Shown: positions 42,980 through 54,428, counted from the stretch's first letter. The stretch is DNA of 64,000 nt from Vanrija pseudolonga (GCF_020906515.1 NC_085852.1:3224001-3288000); one strand, 5' to 3'. Notes: generated by a model from the sequence alone, not told the origin. Translations and numbers: made by a program.

Positions 42980-44082
42980 ATGGCATCCACCTCGACCACC
43001 GCCCCCACCGCTGGTGCCTCCGGCTCCGGCAACCCACCTTGTAAGCCCAACGGGCCGACACCATGCTGACACTCCAGCGGCCCAGGTTCCTCCCACCGCT
43101 TCCCCCGAGCCCCCGTACCACCACCCAGACTTTCTCACCGCAGAGAACGCCGTTGTCCTCCAGTCCGCCGACAATACGCTCTTCCGCTTCGACCGTGAGG
43201 TCCTGCGCACAGCCTCGTCGTTCTTCCGCGACCTCGACGAGCTGGCCCTGGAGACTGACGGCAAGGAGAAGGTCATTCCTTTCCCGACCACTCCAGCTTC
43301 CGCAATCGCCTTCACCCTCAGCCTGCTCCGGGACCACTACAACCCGACGAGCCGCACCCCCCTCGCGTGGCCCGACGCCGACCTCCTCGACGCGGTGATC
43401 GACTTCATCCGGGCCCACAGAATCCTCCCGGCAGCAGATGCGTTTTTCACCAGGAGCAGCGGGGCGGTCCTCAACTACCAGTGCCTCCAGCGAATCATCC
43501 TGGGTGCTGTCGGCGGGCTCCCGACGGAGCGGATCCAGGAAGTCTGCAACAAGACTGTCCTGTACGAGGTGGCTCGCAACCGCGGCGCTCGCGCCCAGCG
43601 ACACCTCTCCCAGTACCCTGCTGTGGAGAACCTCCTTCTCCACACCCACCTGGACTGGAAGAAGCGGGTGCAGGACTGGAAGCGCGAGACGTACGACGAA
43701 CTCGCGACCAACTTCTTCCTGGGTCCGTACAGGAGCGACGTCCTCGCGGACTTCAACGTGAAGATCGGTCGCCGGCTCGAGAAGCTCGTCCAAGCGCGGC
43801 CGCAGGAGGTGGTCAACACCGTGCTCGACGTCGTCCCATTCCAGTTCCAGCAGGTCCGCGACTTTCTTACAGCTCGCATCTTCCGGTTCCGAGACTTTGT
43901 TGCCAGGTGGGTTCAAAGGGAGAGCCACGGCGGGGATGACACGCTGACACAGGCGGCAGCACGTACGGGATCCTTCCACCTCTGCACGACGACCCCGAGT
44001 TCTCAAGGTTGACCCACCTGTAGCTGGCTCATTGCGGGTGTCGGTGTATATCTGTATTACTCATCTCCGTATCCCAGTCTAG
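42980..44082 (+). CDS. BTB/POZ-like protein 3 (array member)
   Basis: Exon 1 42980-43040 encodes MASTSTTAPTAGASGSGNPP; a phase-1 intron (43041-43077) leads to the main exon. BTB-like block: YHHPDFLTAENAVVLQSADN, FDREVLRTASSFFRDLDELA, KVIPFPTTPASAIAFTLSLL, WPDADLLDAVIDFIRAHRIL. The C-terminal half is long and helical (HLDWKKRVQDWKRETYDELA). The frame can run to 44012. With the phase-2 intron found in other array members (43907-43952, CTGACACAG) it would instead end at 44082 with an unrelated tail. Which is used is unclear. About 330-350 residues. Array membership is certain, end coordinate is not. Confidence 0.75.
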
Positions 44083-44180
44083 AACGTGCTGCACGCTTGT
44101 ACAGTTTGATGTCATGCCACATATGTCCGCCGACTTGGTCGGGCGCTGCCTGCCTACGCCCGTCTCCCTCCGAGCACACT

Positions 44181-44186
44181 TATAAG
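44181..44186 (+). promoter_or_regulatory. TATA-like element of BTB gene 4
   Basis: TTATAAG about 160 bp upstream of the ATG at 44345. Confidence 0.4.
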
Positions 44187-44344
44187 CGCCCCTTCCCTGC
44201 CGTGGTGAACAGGGGACCACTGAATACACAGAGAATCGATGCAGCACAAGATGACAGCAATCCCCGACAACACTACGCCCGTCGTTGCATTTCACCCCGA
44301 CGTTTCCCATTGTCTCCCACCCAACTCATCACCATCCACTCGCC

Positions 44345-45323
44345 ATGTCACAGACCTCAGAGGCAATGGACGGCGGCGCAGAGAGTAGGTCACATGTTGG
44401 AGGCTCACAAAGCTGATGAAGAAGACCTGCACAAGTTGAGCATCACCGACGCACGAGCCGTCGACCAGTCCGCAACCGACCCCGACTCGGACGACGACGC
44501 TCCGAAGCTGAAGTTCCACCCCGATTTCCTTGAGCCGAGCACGGCCACCATCTTTCAGAGCAGCGACGGCGTGTGTTTCCGCTTCGACATCAGCCGCCTA
44601 GCCGAGGTGTCGACGTTCTTTGCCGACCTTAACGATGTCGGTGGCCTCGTGCACGGACATGCTGCCAATGACACCGTCATTCCGCTCCCGTCCGCGTCCG
44701 CCGAGACCCTCCACTTGACATTCCGGCTCTTGCACCACCACTTCAAGACGGGCTACAAGACGGCCATTGATTTCCCGAACCACAAGATCCTGGACGAGTT
44801 CATCGACGTCGTCAAGGCATACGACCTAGAGGTTGCGGCAGACCAGTTTATCTGGACGTTTAAGCCGTCTGAGGACCCTCTCACATCCGAAGCGCTTCTG
44901 GTCGTCTCCGCAGCAGGCAACCTCTGCCAACATTTCAAGAGGGTTTGCCGATTGCTCATCGCCACAACCTCCCTGACACCATGGGCCGAGCGTCACCTTA
45001 ACCACTACCCCGATGCGATGGCTGCCCTTGTCAATGGACGAGGCTACTGGTTGAGTCTCCGCTCGAGTTTTCGGAACGCAGTCAACGAGGTGATCGATCG
45101 TATGCACGACGAGCACGCTCATATCGCAAGGCGCAACCTGAATCTGATTCTCCAGCGCCTTTCTGAGTGGGTGCTTGGCGAAACCGAAATCTATTCCCTT
45201 TACTGGGGATCAGGTTCTAGGATCATTCGTGAGCGACTACACGCCCTTCGTGTCGCCATCTACGAGTAGGTCCTCCTGTTACGCATCCAGAAGCTGACTT
45301 GCCACAGTGAATACCCTCTGTGA
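44345..45323 (+). CDS. BTB/POZ-like protein 4 (array member)
   Basis: Exon 1 44345-44384 (MSQTSEAMDGGAE) ends in phase 1 like its neighbours; the acceptor is either 44421 or 44424, both in frame. An acidic linker (DSDDDAPKL) precedes the BTB-like block: KFHPDFLEPSTATIFQSSDG, FRFDISRLAEVSTFFADLND, TVIPLPSASAETLHLTFRLL, FPNHKILDEFIDVVKAYDLE. The helical C-terminal half includes LTPWAERHLNHYPDAMAALV, a segment with counterparts in proteins 5 and 6 (DPWARHQLENHP, GWALRHISSTP). The frame stops at 45268, or a phase-2 intron 45266-45307 adds EYPL before TGA at 45321-45323. About 305 residues. Confidence 0.78.
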
Positions 45324-46031
45324 TGTGCGTATCACCTCACATCGTCTACTATTGGGGTACTGTAGCAGATTAAAACCTTCTCGCGCAGTGGCGTTACCGT
45401 AACTCAATAGTCGAGGGGAGAGTGGGGATTATCTGGAGAGAGAACAGCGAGCAACCAGGCATTGTGCCAACATTGGCACTACACTCGGCCATTGTTGCAA
45501 CAAAGCCCAACCATGACTGTCTATGCAATTCATTTGCACATTTACCTTGGTATCGGACAACATAGCACTTGGTTAACAGATGGACCAGGGACGACCTCAC
45601 AACAGAAAGGATCCGGTTTTAGTGAGTCGAGGTGCTTGGCTTCACCGTCATCTGTCCCTTCCATAGTCGCATGAACAATGCTAAAAAGCCCAGCGAGTGG
45701 AGAAGTGAACATTACTGCACCAGTTGAGACTGGCAAATAATGGGCTGATGATGATAATCACACTGCTTGCCCATGCGACAAGACCATGTCTATCCAGACC
45801 CGCAGACATGATTCTTTTCTATAACTGCATCGCCCCTCTCCTACCCCTGTTGTTGCAATCCGGTTCTGCATTATCTCGCTCTTGTGTGTGCAACAAAGCA
45901 GTCCCTCGCGAGTGAACCATGCAGTCATGGCACTTCCGCAGATACATACACATATAACTCGTCGCCCTTCACCCGCGACAACTCTTAACTTGTTAACATT
46001 CACAATCTCAACACTCACATTTGCCTGACCA
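45324..46031. other. Intergenic between BTB genes
   Basis: About 700 bp, lower in GC than the coding regions. No gene or repeat supported. Confidence 0.4.
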
Positions 46032-47020
46032 ATGTCGGCCGCCAGCGACGAGACGCTCAATGACGCCCCTCAAGACAATGGCACGAGTGGCTCAGAGCTG
46101 GGCAACGCTTGGCTGCCAACGGCGTCACAGACATCCGTCGACACGTCAGGAACCAACGACACACTGAACTTCCACCCCGACTTTGCCTCGTCCGTCATCT
46201 TCCGCACAAGCGACAACGTGTGCTTTCGATACTCCCTGGATGCTCTAGCTCGCCACTCGACGTTCTTCCGCAACCTCGCCGAGCTTAACGATGTGGTCAC
46301 CAAAACAGAGGAGTGCTGCCAGATCATCGACCTCTACTCGGCCAATGCCGCCGGGCTGGAGTTCGCGTTCCGCCTGCTCGAGAAGCCGGAGATGTTTTCC
46401 ATCGACTGCCCTGACAATGACGTGCTCGATAACTTCATTGACATCGTGAAGGCGTATGATCTCAGCGAGGCTGCTCGCAAAATCATCACTGGGCACGTCC
46501 TGAAAGCCGATGGCTGGCGCGAGGAGTTACGCAGGCATACCGTGCACCTTGTCATTTCGTCCGTTGCCAACCTGCCCGCCGACCACCAAGGATGGATTGC
46601 ATGGCCGCTCCTGGCGAGCCCCACCCTTGACCCCTGGGCACGTCACCAACTCGAGAACCATCCCAAGTTCAATAGCGCCGTCAAGAAGGCTGTGCGGCAG
46701 TGGACAATGCACCAGCTCACCTTCACGGCAAACGTGTTGGGCGCATTTCTCAACTCTTACGGAGTTCAAAGCAGCCACCGACAACTGTCGGCCGAACAGA
46801 ACCTGTGCTGTTTGCTTGAACTGCTACCTAGGCGTTCTGTCCTGCTCGAAGACGGTGAAAACTTCATCGACAAAACCCTCGGCCGTCATGGAAGGGTTGC
46901 TCTTAGGGAAGCCTTTCGGGAGCTCCACGTGGAGGTTGGCTCGTGAGTCTTGCTACAATGGCTGGTGTCCGTCGCTACCCATACTGACGTTCCAGAATGA
47001 GGGTCGACCTCTGGAGCTGA
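46032..47020 (+). CDS. BTB/POZ-like protein 5 (array member)
   Basis: No 5' intron is needed here: the ATG at 46032 (MSAASDETLNDAPQDNGTSG) leads straight into the BTB-like block LNFHPDFASSVIFRTSDNVC, LDALARHSTFFRNLAELNDV, EFAFRLLEKPEMFSIDCPDN, DVLDNFIDIVKAYDLSEAAR. VIPLP is replaced by QIIDLY, so the domain is diverged. The C-terminal half has LDPWARHQLENHPKFNSAVK. A phase-2 intron (46943-46995, CTGACGTTCCAG) would add MRVDLWS; without it the frame stops at 46946. About 304-312 residues. Soluble, no signal. Confidence 0.76.
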
Positions 47021-47443
47021 AGTGGCAGTCCGGTGTCCTCGTGACACTGGCAGAGAGTTCACCTCGCCTCACATCTAACATGTTGCCCTACTGTAGCGTT
47101 CTAATGGATGGGGTTCTTCACCACGTCGGGGCAGATTGGGACTACAGGGCTTACGTTGCGGTCGCCGGTTGATGCCTCGTTCTGAGCGTACCTGATATAA
47201 CTTGGGCTAGTCTGACTGCAGGAGGGGCGCGCGGTGAGCCTGAGGGCATTGGATGTAAGAAGAACGACTGCAAGAATGATTGTCAGTCTCGCCCCGTCCA
47301 TGGCGATCATCTTCCCCGGCGTGATTGACGTCAGACCAGTCCTCTGGATAAAGGACGAGGTTCTCAACCCATCCAGAACCAGTACTGCAACCCGTAAACA
47401 CACACCCCGACTTCACCATTGTTCACTGTCTTTCAAACAAAAC
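47021..47443. other. Intergenic between BTB genes
   Basis: About 420 bp with GATAAAGGAC-like sequence near 47348 upstream of the next start. No gene. Confidence 0.4.
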
Positions 47444-48381
47444 ATGTCTGCCGAACGACGTGCTGTACCAAGCACATCGAGTGAGTAAGAACCCAGCCAC
47501 ATCCCATTGCCCACCACACTGATACTTCAGCTACCACCGCCGCAAACGACCCTGACTCTGTGCGGGCCGCGGAGCCCACCCAACCCGACATCGTGCAGCC
47601 CGACATCGTGTTCCACCCAGACTTCAACACCCCACCTACCGCGACCATATTCCAGAGCAGCGACGACATTTGCTTTCGCTTCGACATCGACATTCTGGCG
47701 CCCGTGTCTGCATTCTTCGCCGACCTGCGTGATATTGGTGGCGCTCTCGTGCCAAACGACAGCAATGCCGTCATCCCCCTTCCGAACGCAACTGCCCGCG
47801 CTCTAAGCTTCACCTTCCGCCTTCTCAGCATGCATCTCAACTTGCGGGCCCATGAAGTCTTAGACTGCCCCGACGAAATAGGACTTGACGAGTTCATTGA
47901 TGTCATCAAGGCGTACGACCTCGGCATGGCGGCAAAGGCGTTCTTGGACGCCCGGTTCTCGGACGGGCATTGGGTGCTCTCGCCCATCCCCGTCGCTCGC
48001 CTGGTTGTGGCGTCCGTGGGCGGTGCTGCTGGACCGAGCTCCATGCCCTTGTCACTGCTGCTCGGTTACAACATCAGCGGATGGGCACTGAGGCACATCT
48101 CATCTACCCCCATGTACAAGAGGGCCCGCGAGAAGGGGACAGTAGCATTGCACAGGCTGCTCAAGAACTTCACGGCGGCGGTCGCGTCCGGAAAGACGGG
48201 CATGATCGGTTACCATCAAGACATTGTGTCTCACAATCTCGACCAGCTGATGATGATGCTCCCGGGCCACGCACTTTACATCGTCTCGGGCATCAACTTT
48301 ATCGACAACAGCCTTAAGAAGCCCGGTCGGGTGCTCTTGCGCCGCGAGCTGCGTCGTCTGGACACCGCTATCCATGAGTGA
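47444..48381 (+). CDS. BTB/POZ-like protein 6 (array member)
   Basis: Exon 1 47444-47480 (MSAERRAVPSTS), 50-nt phase-1 intron, main exon from 47531. BTB-like block: IVFHPDFNTPPTATIFQSSD, FDIDILAPVSAFFADLRDIG, AVIPLPNATARALSFTFRLL, GLDEFIDVIKAYDLGMAAKA. Closest to protein 4 (TATIFQSSD, FFADLxDxGG). The C-terminal half has LLLGYNISGWALRHI and ends RRELRRLDTAIHE at the TGA 48379-48381. A phase-2 donor (48378) and an ACTAAC-containing acceptor region suggest an optional tail, but its sequence is unlike the others. About 295 residues. Confidence 0.77.
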
Positions 48382-49405
48382 GCTATGCATGAGTACTAAC
48401 CATACAAAGTATGTGTGGACATGCTGACTGGAGCACAGGACCAGCGTTGATCTGCGATGATCAAGGTTACAGCCCAGATGTCCTTCAATGTGAGTGGACT
48501 GTCATCAACGATGCCTCGACGACACTGTTGTCCTGCCGTCATCGTTGGATTGCACGTAGTAGGTCAACCTCGAGCTGTAATCTGGACAGCTGCAGTGAAT
48601 ACAAGGGTCCGAATACCATTACACACGTATGCATCATGCTGTTTCTATGTCATGGTAGTGTGGACAAAGGGTGTCCGTCAAGCTGTGCATAGCGCAAAAG
48701 AGATGTTTGCCAATGCCAGCCCCTCCTGCTCGCCCGCCAGGCGAGTTTACCTGGTCATTCTTTTCTCCCAGGTGTCCGCTTGAAGCTCGTACTCGTATTG
48801 GATGGATCGATCGTTCGCGACTAGGAGGTAAGACTCACGTGCTGTGTTCGGTTTCGTTCGAAATCTTGGTGTTCTTGCTGGGACACACTGGGATTCGAAC
48901 TCACCGAGTCGGCCTCCAGGGGCATAGGAGCCCAAGGATGAAACCAGTCCTGGTCTTAACGCCTTGTCTCTGGAACGAGCGAGCTATCGGGGCTTTTTCA
49001 AGCATTGGCACGAGCTGGGAGCTAGTAGCCATTATAAGCAGCAGTGCAAGCAAGGCATGCATCAGAAACTGAGGGGCAACAAACCGAACAAGACACAAAG
49101 CAACACATCACTACTCGCGACTGATTTCCATCCACCACCGCCCCCCGTGCACTCGACACGTCCGCACCGACTCACGCGTTGCGGATCATTGATTGCACGG
49201 ACCATTGTCTTGTCACACTCCTTGTGCACACGTACACCATCTTCTTGATGTGTGGGCGAGAGTGTGCAGCAGGATGGCGCGGGCAAATACGCACCGCGGT
49301 CGGCCCCCAGCAGCTCACCAACACTCGCCGCACCGCATCCTATAACTTGATGCCCACGCCCACAGTACGACTCCCACTGCTCACCAACGCTGCTCAAGTG
49401 ACACA
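48382..49405. other. Long gap in the BTB array
   Basis: About 1 kb. It contains a tRNA B-box-like GTTCGAATCCC (minus, near 48893-48903) that does not fold into a tRNA. No gene supported. Confidence 0.4.
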
Positions 49406-50031
49406 ATGTCCCGCCAGCAACCACGTACCCGCGCCTCAAGTGAGTGTCCCCTCCAAGCACAGCACTGAGCCCAGTCCCGGCGGAGCACCTCCTCAACGCT
49501 GAGCCGCTGCCCACCAACGACCCGCACATCGTCGTGTTCCGCCGCATGCGCTTCCATGTCGCATTCACCGAGCCGCGCTGGGCGCCCATCATCCTCAGCT
49601 CGGACGGCGTAGCGTTCCACTTTGACCTCGCTCTGCTGGGTGAAGTGTCGCGCTTCTTCCACCGCCTCCAGATGCTGCCCTCGCACCGTACGCCGTTCGC
49701 GTCCGACCCCACCGCCATTGCTCTCCACGTCGCCAAGTACGAGGCGCTGGCCGTCATCCTCACCCTCGTCCGCGACGACCATGTCTTCCTTACTGGCCTT
49801 CGCCATGTCCCTCCCGTCCCCATCAGCCACGAGAACCCCGAGATCCGCGTCAACTTCTACGATATCTGTTTCGCGTACGAGTTCAGCCCGCGTATCACGT
49901 GGTTCCTGCCCCACCCCGCCTGGGCTGGCAGCATCGAGGGCCCGGCGCCTGACCAGACCGAGCACGACGCGCTGGTCGACCGCCAGACGACGGCGGCGGT
50001 ACAGGTTGCTGCGACGTACAACTATAGCTAG
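49406..50031 (+). CDS. BTB/POZ-like protein 7, truncated array member
   Basis: Short, divergent member. Exon 1 49406-49439 (MSRQQPRTRAS), 35-nt phase-1 intron 49440-49474, main exon to TAG at 50029-50031, about 196 residues against ~290 for the others. The BTB-like block is recognisable as WAPIILSSDGVAFHFDLALL, GEVSRFFHRLQMLP and YEALAVILTLVRDDHVF; VIPLP is missing and FYDICFAYEF stands where others have IDVVKAYDL. The entire helical C-terminal half and the phase-2 tail intron are gone. It may be a BTB-only protein able to poison dimers of its relatives, or a decaying copy; the sequence alone cannot tell. Confidence 0.68.
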
Positions 50032-50692
50032 GTTGGTGGGTGTGCTTGAACGGGCGACTGACCCCTTGAAGGCTTGTCTCACTTGAACTCATCTCAGGGA
50101 CGTCATCCAACGACACATTCGCGCCTATTGTTCATCATCCACACTGTTCACCACCACGCTGTCCATTCGCCCTTCCCCATTGTCCGTCATCCCGTCACCA
50201 TAGAACATGGAGGATCCACCTCATCCACTCCAGCTGCTGCATGCATCCATCTAAAGTCGCGTGGGCAAATATTCGCGTGTCTCTTGTCGATGTTGACACC
50301 GCCTGTTGTTCAATGACGTCAAGCGGGGCCCCAGGTTTTACCTCCACTTTTCGTGTCCACCTGGACCATTCGGTCGGTGCATCTGGGGGGGGGGACGAGC
50401 TCCTCGACTTGACGGTACCCCATTTGCATGCAGCTAGTGCGTGACGCTGGGGAGATAGTTTGACAGCTGGTACTAGTCACTTGACACAAAAAATGTGAAG
50501 GTGGGCGAGGGGAGCGAGGGGAGCGAGGGGCGCCGCCCCGCTGGCACTCCATCCTGTCGGTGCGCCCCAGATGCCTCCGTCGTCCTCTGCACACATAAAC
50601 CGCTGAGCACTGACACATCTCTCTTTCTTCAATCCTCCTCCATCCACCCATTCACTTCACAGCATCGTTGATCAGGGACACGAGACTCCAAC
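50032..50692. other. Intergenic between BTB genes
   Basis: About 660 bp with a poly-G run (50387-50394) and a short tandem GGGGAGCGA repeat (50510-50530). No gene. Confidence 0.45.
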
Positions 50693-51637
50693 ATGGCCTC
50701 GTCAGCCGACGCAGACAGTCGAGGTACGTGCTGTAGTCGTTTGGCTAACGCAAGCTGACATGCCCAGTCAACACTGCCGCGGAGACTGCCGAGGTGGATG
50801 GTGTCATGTATCACCGCGACTTTACCAAGGCCCACTTCCCTGCAATCCTGCAGTCCGACGACGGCACCTTCTTCCAGTTTAACATCTACGCTCTGGCTGG
50901 TGTCTCGAAGTTCTTTGCCAACATCCTCGACCTTCCTGTCGAACAGGCCGGCATCCGTACCATCCCCCTGCCGTCGGCTAGCACAAAAGGACTCGCCCTC
51001 GCCCTCAAGCTCCTCCGCGACCACAATGATGCGGGGACCAACACAGTTCAAGTTTTCAATTGGCCGAATCATGACGAGCTCAAAGGCTTCCTTGACGTCG
51101 TCATGGCGTATGATCTTGAGATCGCCGCGGAGTCGCTGCTCAAACGATCCTCCACCTCTACAATCTGCACCAGTGCTCAGGCATTCGGACGTCTCGTTCT
51201 CGCCATCACCATCCAATCCCGCTGGATTGAGCACGCCCTCCTTCTCACTCTTTCCTACGACGTTACCACAATGGCCGACTGGATAGAAGACAAACTACGC
51301 GAGGAGCGCTATCTCCAAGAGCTGTACATTCTCCACCTGCAATGGAAGTCAAGGATGCTAGAGGTGTTCAAGGAGGGCATCATGTCTTCCATTGGCCACC
51401 ACGCGAAAGTCGACGGATGGACCGGATTCATCAATGAGCTTGCAGTGGGCCTTCTGGACGAGACAAAGATGAGCCCCGGTTACCGCACTGGCTACGACCT
51501 CGAGAGCATACTTCCCGATCTCCGCAAGAATTTCCTGTAAGTGTATTGGGACCTACAGCGGAGAACCAACGCCAATAGCTCACCATCGAAGCAATACCAA
51601 GCTCCCTTCCCATAGGATCGCGTACGACAAGAAGTGA
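50693..51637 (+). CDS. BTB/POZ-like protein 8 (array member, YHRDF subgroup)
   Basis: Exon 1 50693-50723 (MASSADADSR), 44-nt phase-1 intron, main exon 50768-51536, phase-2 intron 51537-51591, tail exon to TGA 51635-51637. BTB-like block: VMYHRDFTKAHFPAILQSDD, FNIYALAGVSKFFANILDLP, TIPLPSASTKGLALALKLL, WPNHDELKGFLDVVMAYDLE. The C-terminal half carries YILHLQWKSRMLEV, shared with proteins 9 and 10. The tail reads NTKLPSHRIAYDKK, aligned with DRKFPSRKIEY of protein 10 and MKMPTRAITYF of protein 9. That similarity across separate exons supports real splicing. About 265 residues. Confidence 0.8.
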
Positions 51638-51883
51638 CTTGGTGCATGAGTTAATACACCTAGGTCACCTGTCATCGACTCATGCAAGCGATGCATTCTG
51701 GGTTGCACTAATGTTGTCACCTATGTCATACGTTCCTCACTGATCGGGCACTGTAGGATTCGTCCAGGAAGCGTGCTTACTTACAAGTGAATGGTCCACC
51801 CCACCTCTCCCCCTTCCCTCGTCTGCAACCTTCTTCCTCTCACTCTCCTTTCTTTTGTTCAACAACCACCTCCGTTGTGCGCA

Positions 51884-52833
51884 ATGCTGTCAATATCAAG
51901 TATCCGCTCCAGGGTGCGTGGATCACCTCCCATGATGAACCAAACTAACCCAACCCAGCCCCCGTCGTCGACACGGTGATGCTCAAAGGTGTCAAGTACC
52001 ACCGCGATTTCACCGACGCCCACTTCCCCGTCATCGTCCAAGTGGATGACGGCACGTCGTTCAAGTTCAACATCTACTCTCTGGCCAGCGTGTCAACCTT
52101 CTTTGCGGACCTTCTCAGTCTGCCCGTGACTGACAGGGCGGAGGTGCGGGTCATACCTCTTCCCTCGGCCACCAAGGAAGGTCTCGCCCTCGCACTCAAC
52201 CTACTCCGCGACCAGACGGACGTCAGCCGGTACCAAGTCAACACGGCTCAGGTCTTTACCTGGTCTTCTCAGACTCAGCTGGACGGGTTTATCCATGTCG
52301 TTAATGCATACGGCCTCCCAGTGGCGGCCGAGACGCTGCTCATGCGCTCAGCTGCCGCGTCCATTATCACCAAAGAGCAAGTCTTCCGGCGCCTATGTGG
52401 CAGCCAAAGTCAACTCGCCATGGCTTAAGAGGGCCGAGCACTACTCTCTATCCCCTGACCTCTTGACTATCAGCGATTGGGCGCGCCGCCAGCTTGAAGA
52501 AGATGGCTACTATGAGAAGCTTCTCAATCTTCACTTCCGGTGGAAGTCGAGGGTCCTGGAGCTGTACATGTACCTCTGCGACAGCGAGAGGGCCAAACAA
52601 AAGCCCCCACCACCTGTTCTCAGCTGGCTACAGCAGCTCCGTGATCTTCCTGCCCTGCTTTACGATGAGAAGAAGATTCGAAGCACGTTTGGGTATTACG
52701 ACAACAAATTCGTCGCCATGGTAATGGCTATGAGGACCGAGTTCAACTTGTAGGTCTTCAAGCAGGTGAACCACAGCCACTGACACAAACGAGCGACATG
52801 AAGATGCCGACCCGAGCGATCACGTACTTCTAG
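51884..52833 (+). CDS. BTB/POZ-like protein 9, apparent +1 frameshift
   Basis: YHRDF subgroup. A 16-nt first exon (51884-51899, MLSIS) and a phase-1 intron to 51958 are proposed. The BTB-like block is intact: YHRDFTDAHFPVIVQVDDGT, YSLASVSTFFADLLSLPVTD, VIPLPSATKEGLALALNLLR. After EQVFRRL the frame shifts at about 52396: one extra base compared with the relatives. The conserved continuation (VAAKVNSPWLKRAEHYSLSP, FRWKSRVLELY) is in the next frame up to NL at 52749, followed by a phase-2 intron (52750-52793) and the tail DMKMPTRAITYF to 52833. It may be a recent pseudogene or contain a base-calling error; no homopolymer is present. Confidence 0.68.
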
Positions 52834-53231
52834 TGAGGAGCAAGCCAGCCCGATCCCTCCTCCCAGCGACACCCATCTCTCCCCTCTCCATAGTTTGACG
52901 AGACAACATTCGCGCATGTTAATGCACCACCAGCACTGTCATTCGTAACTGGCCCTCCTTGTCGCCCGCAGGCGGTTCTCATCTGTCCTGGGCTCTCAAA
53001 CCTTTCTCCTAATCCGTGCATGGACGCATCCCTCCGCGGTCTCTGGGAAGTGTCACTACTGGCTCGTTGAAGTGTGGAGTTGTGAATGACCAAGGTGTGT
53101 GGATCCACGCCGCACCGCCACCCATCGCTTCGTGCCGATCATCAAACATTCACATTCCACCATCCACCTTGTCTCTTCCATTCACCCACTCTCTCATCCT
53201 TTACTTCCAACCACACCAGAGGTCAGCTACA
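52834..53231. other. Intergenic between BTB genes
   Basis: About 400 bp ending in a pyrimidine-rich leader before the ATG of BTB gene 10. No gene. Confidence 0.4.
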
Positions 53232-54188
53232 ATGCCGGATTCAACGGCGCCATCAGCAACAGGCAAGTACTGCAACCAGCATGTACAGTATGCACAGTGC
53301 TAACTCAACGCAGGCAGCACCGCCGAGGACACGGTTGACGTCGACGGCGTCACCTACCACCGCGACTTCACAAAGGACCACTTTCCTGCCATCCTGCAAG
53401 CCGACGACAGCACCTCGTTCTCCTTCAACATCTATGCCCTCGCCGCTGTGTCCACCTTCTTTGCCGACCTCCTTACCTTGCCTGTCACCGAATCGGCGGG
53501 GCCCCGCGTCATCCCACTGCCATCGGCAACGAAGCCAGCCCTCGCTCTCACACTCAAGCTCATCCGTGACCACAACAAGACCGATTTCAGCACGGCAAAC
53601 GCCGTTGCGTGGCCCACTCGCCTTGTGGTTGAGGACTTCCTTCACGTTGTGCGCGCCTACGACATGTCTTTTGCTGCGGAAACTCTTCTGGCACGCTCCT
53701 CCCTCTCCTCCACCCAGTCCAAAGAGCAGGTGTTCGAGCGCCTCGTCATCGCCGGCGCAATCGACTCGCCATGGATGGAGCATGCCCGGCTCCTCAGTCT
53801 CTCCCATGACGTGAATACCTTGGAGAGCTGGGAGCTACAGCAGCTCCGGCACGATGGCCACCTTGAAGCGCTCTATCAACTTCACCTTCAATGGAAGTCG
53901 AAAGTTATCGACTTACACAAACATATGAGCTACTTTCTCGCCGGATGCAGCATCAAAACCACCCGCGACTGTGTCACTCTCCTCAATGTTCTCCCCAGCG
54001 TGCTGCTTGACGAGAAGAAGACGCAGGAAGCATCCATTCAGCACACTTACCTCTCGCAATTCCTGATGACTCTGAGGCGTGACTTCAAGTTGTAGGCATT
54101 GCGCCGTCGACGGTCGTCGCTGACTACCCCCAGTGACAGGAAGTTCCCAAGCCGCAAGATCGAGTACAGCAAGCCGAGTTCCAAGTGA
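53232..54188 (+). CDS. BTB/POZ-like protein 10 (array member) with GC-AG intron
   Basis: YHRDF subgroup, the last plus-strand array gene. Exon 1 53232-53262 (MPDSTAPSAT) has the same 31-nt length as in proteins 2 and 8, but the intron starts GCAAGT instead of GT and ends CTAACTCAACGCAG (53263-53313), a GC-AG intron. Main exon: YHRDFTKDHFPAILQADDST, IYALAAVSTFFADLLTLPVT, VIPLPSATKPALALTLKLI, VEDFLHVVRAYDMSFAAETL, LHLQWKSKVIDLHKHM. A phase-2 intron (54092-54133) leads to the tail DRKFPSRKIEYSKPSSK and TGA at 54186-54188. About 287 residues. Tail shared with proteins 8 and 9. Confidence 0.8.
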
Positions 54189-54428
54189 ACGGCACGTCCT
54201 TGAACCTTGTGTCCCATTCAAGTATAAATCCTATGACTACCTCGAACCGCGTCACCTACCAAGAACCGCCAACGTTACCGCGAAAGCCAGTCGCGGTGAG
54301 TTGCCCGACACGTCCAAAAACAACCACGACCTGCACCAAAGCCGATATCGGAAAACCACCGGATCGGCCAAAGTCCGGCAAGCCCGTCCCTCGTATCCCG
54401 GCAACCCCCCGCCAAACACGATGAGTGC

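Noticed and set aside
36079-48381. LFP genes as distant members of the BTB family
   Set aside because: They share neither intron phases nor motifs; adjacency of the two clusters is the only link.
48880-48990. tRNA gene on the minus strand (GTTCGAATCCC B-box, A-box-like TAGCTCG)
   Set aside because: The T-stem has two mismatches and no 5' acceptor strand pairs with TGTGTCC at the expected distance. At best a chance B-box or a relic.
51884-52833. Programmed +1 frameshifting in BTB gene 9
   Set aside because: No known slippery site at the shift and relatives are in one frame; mutation or a base error is simpler.
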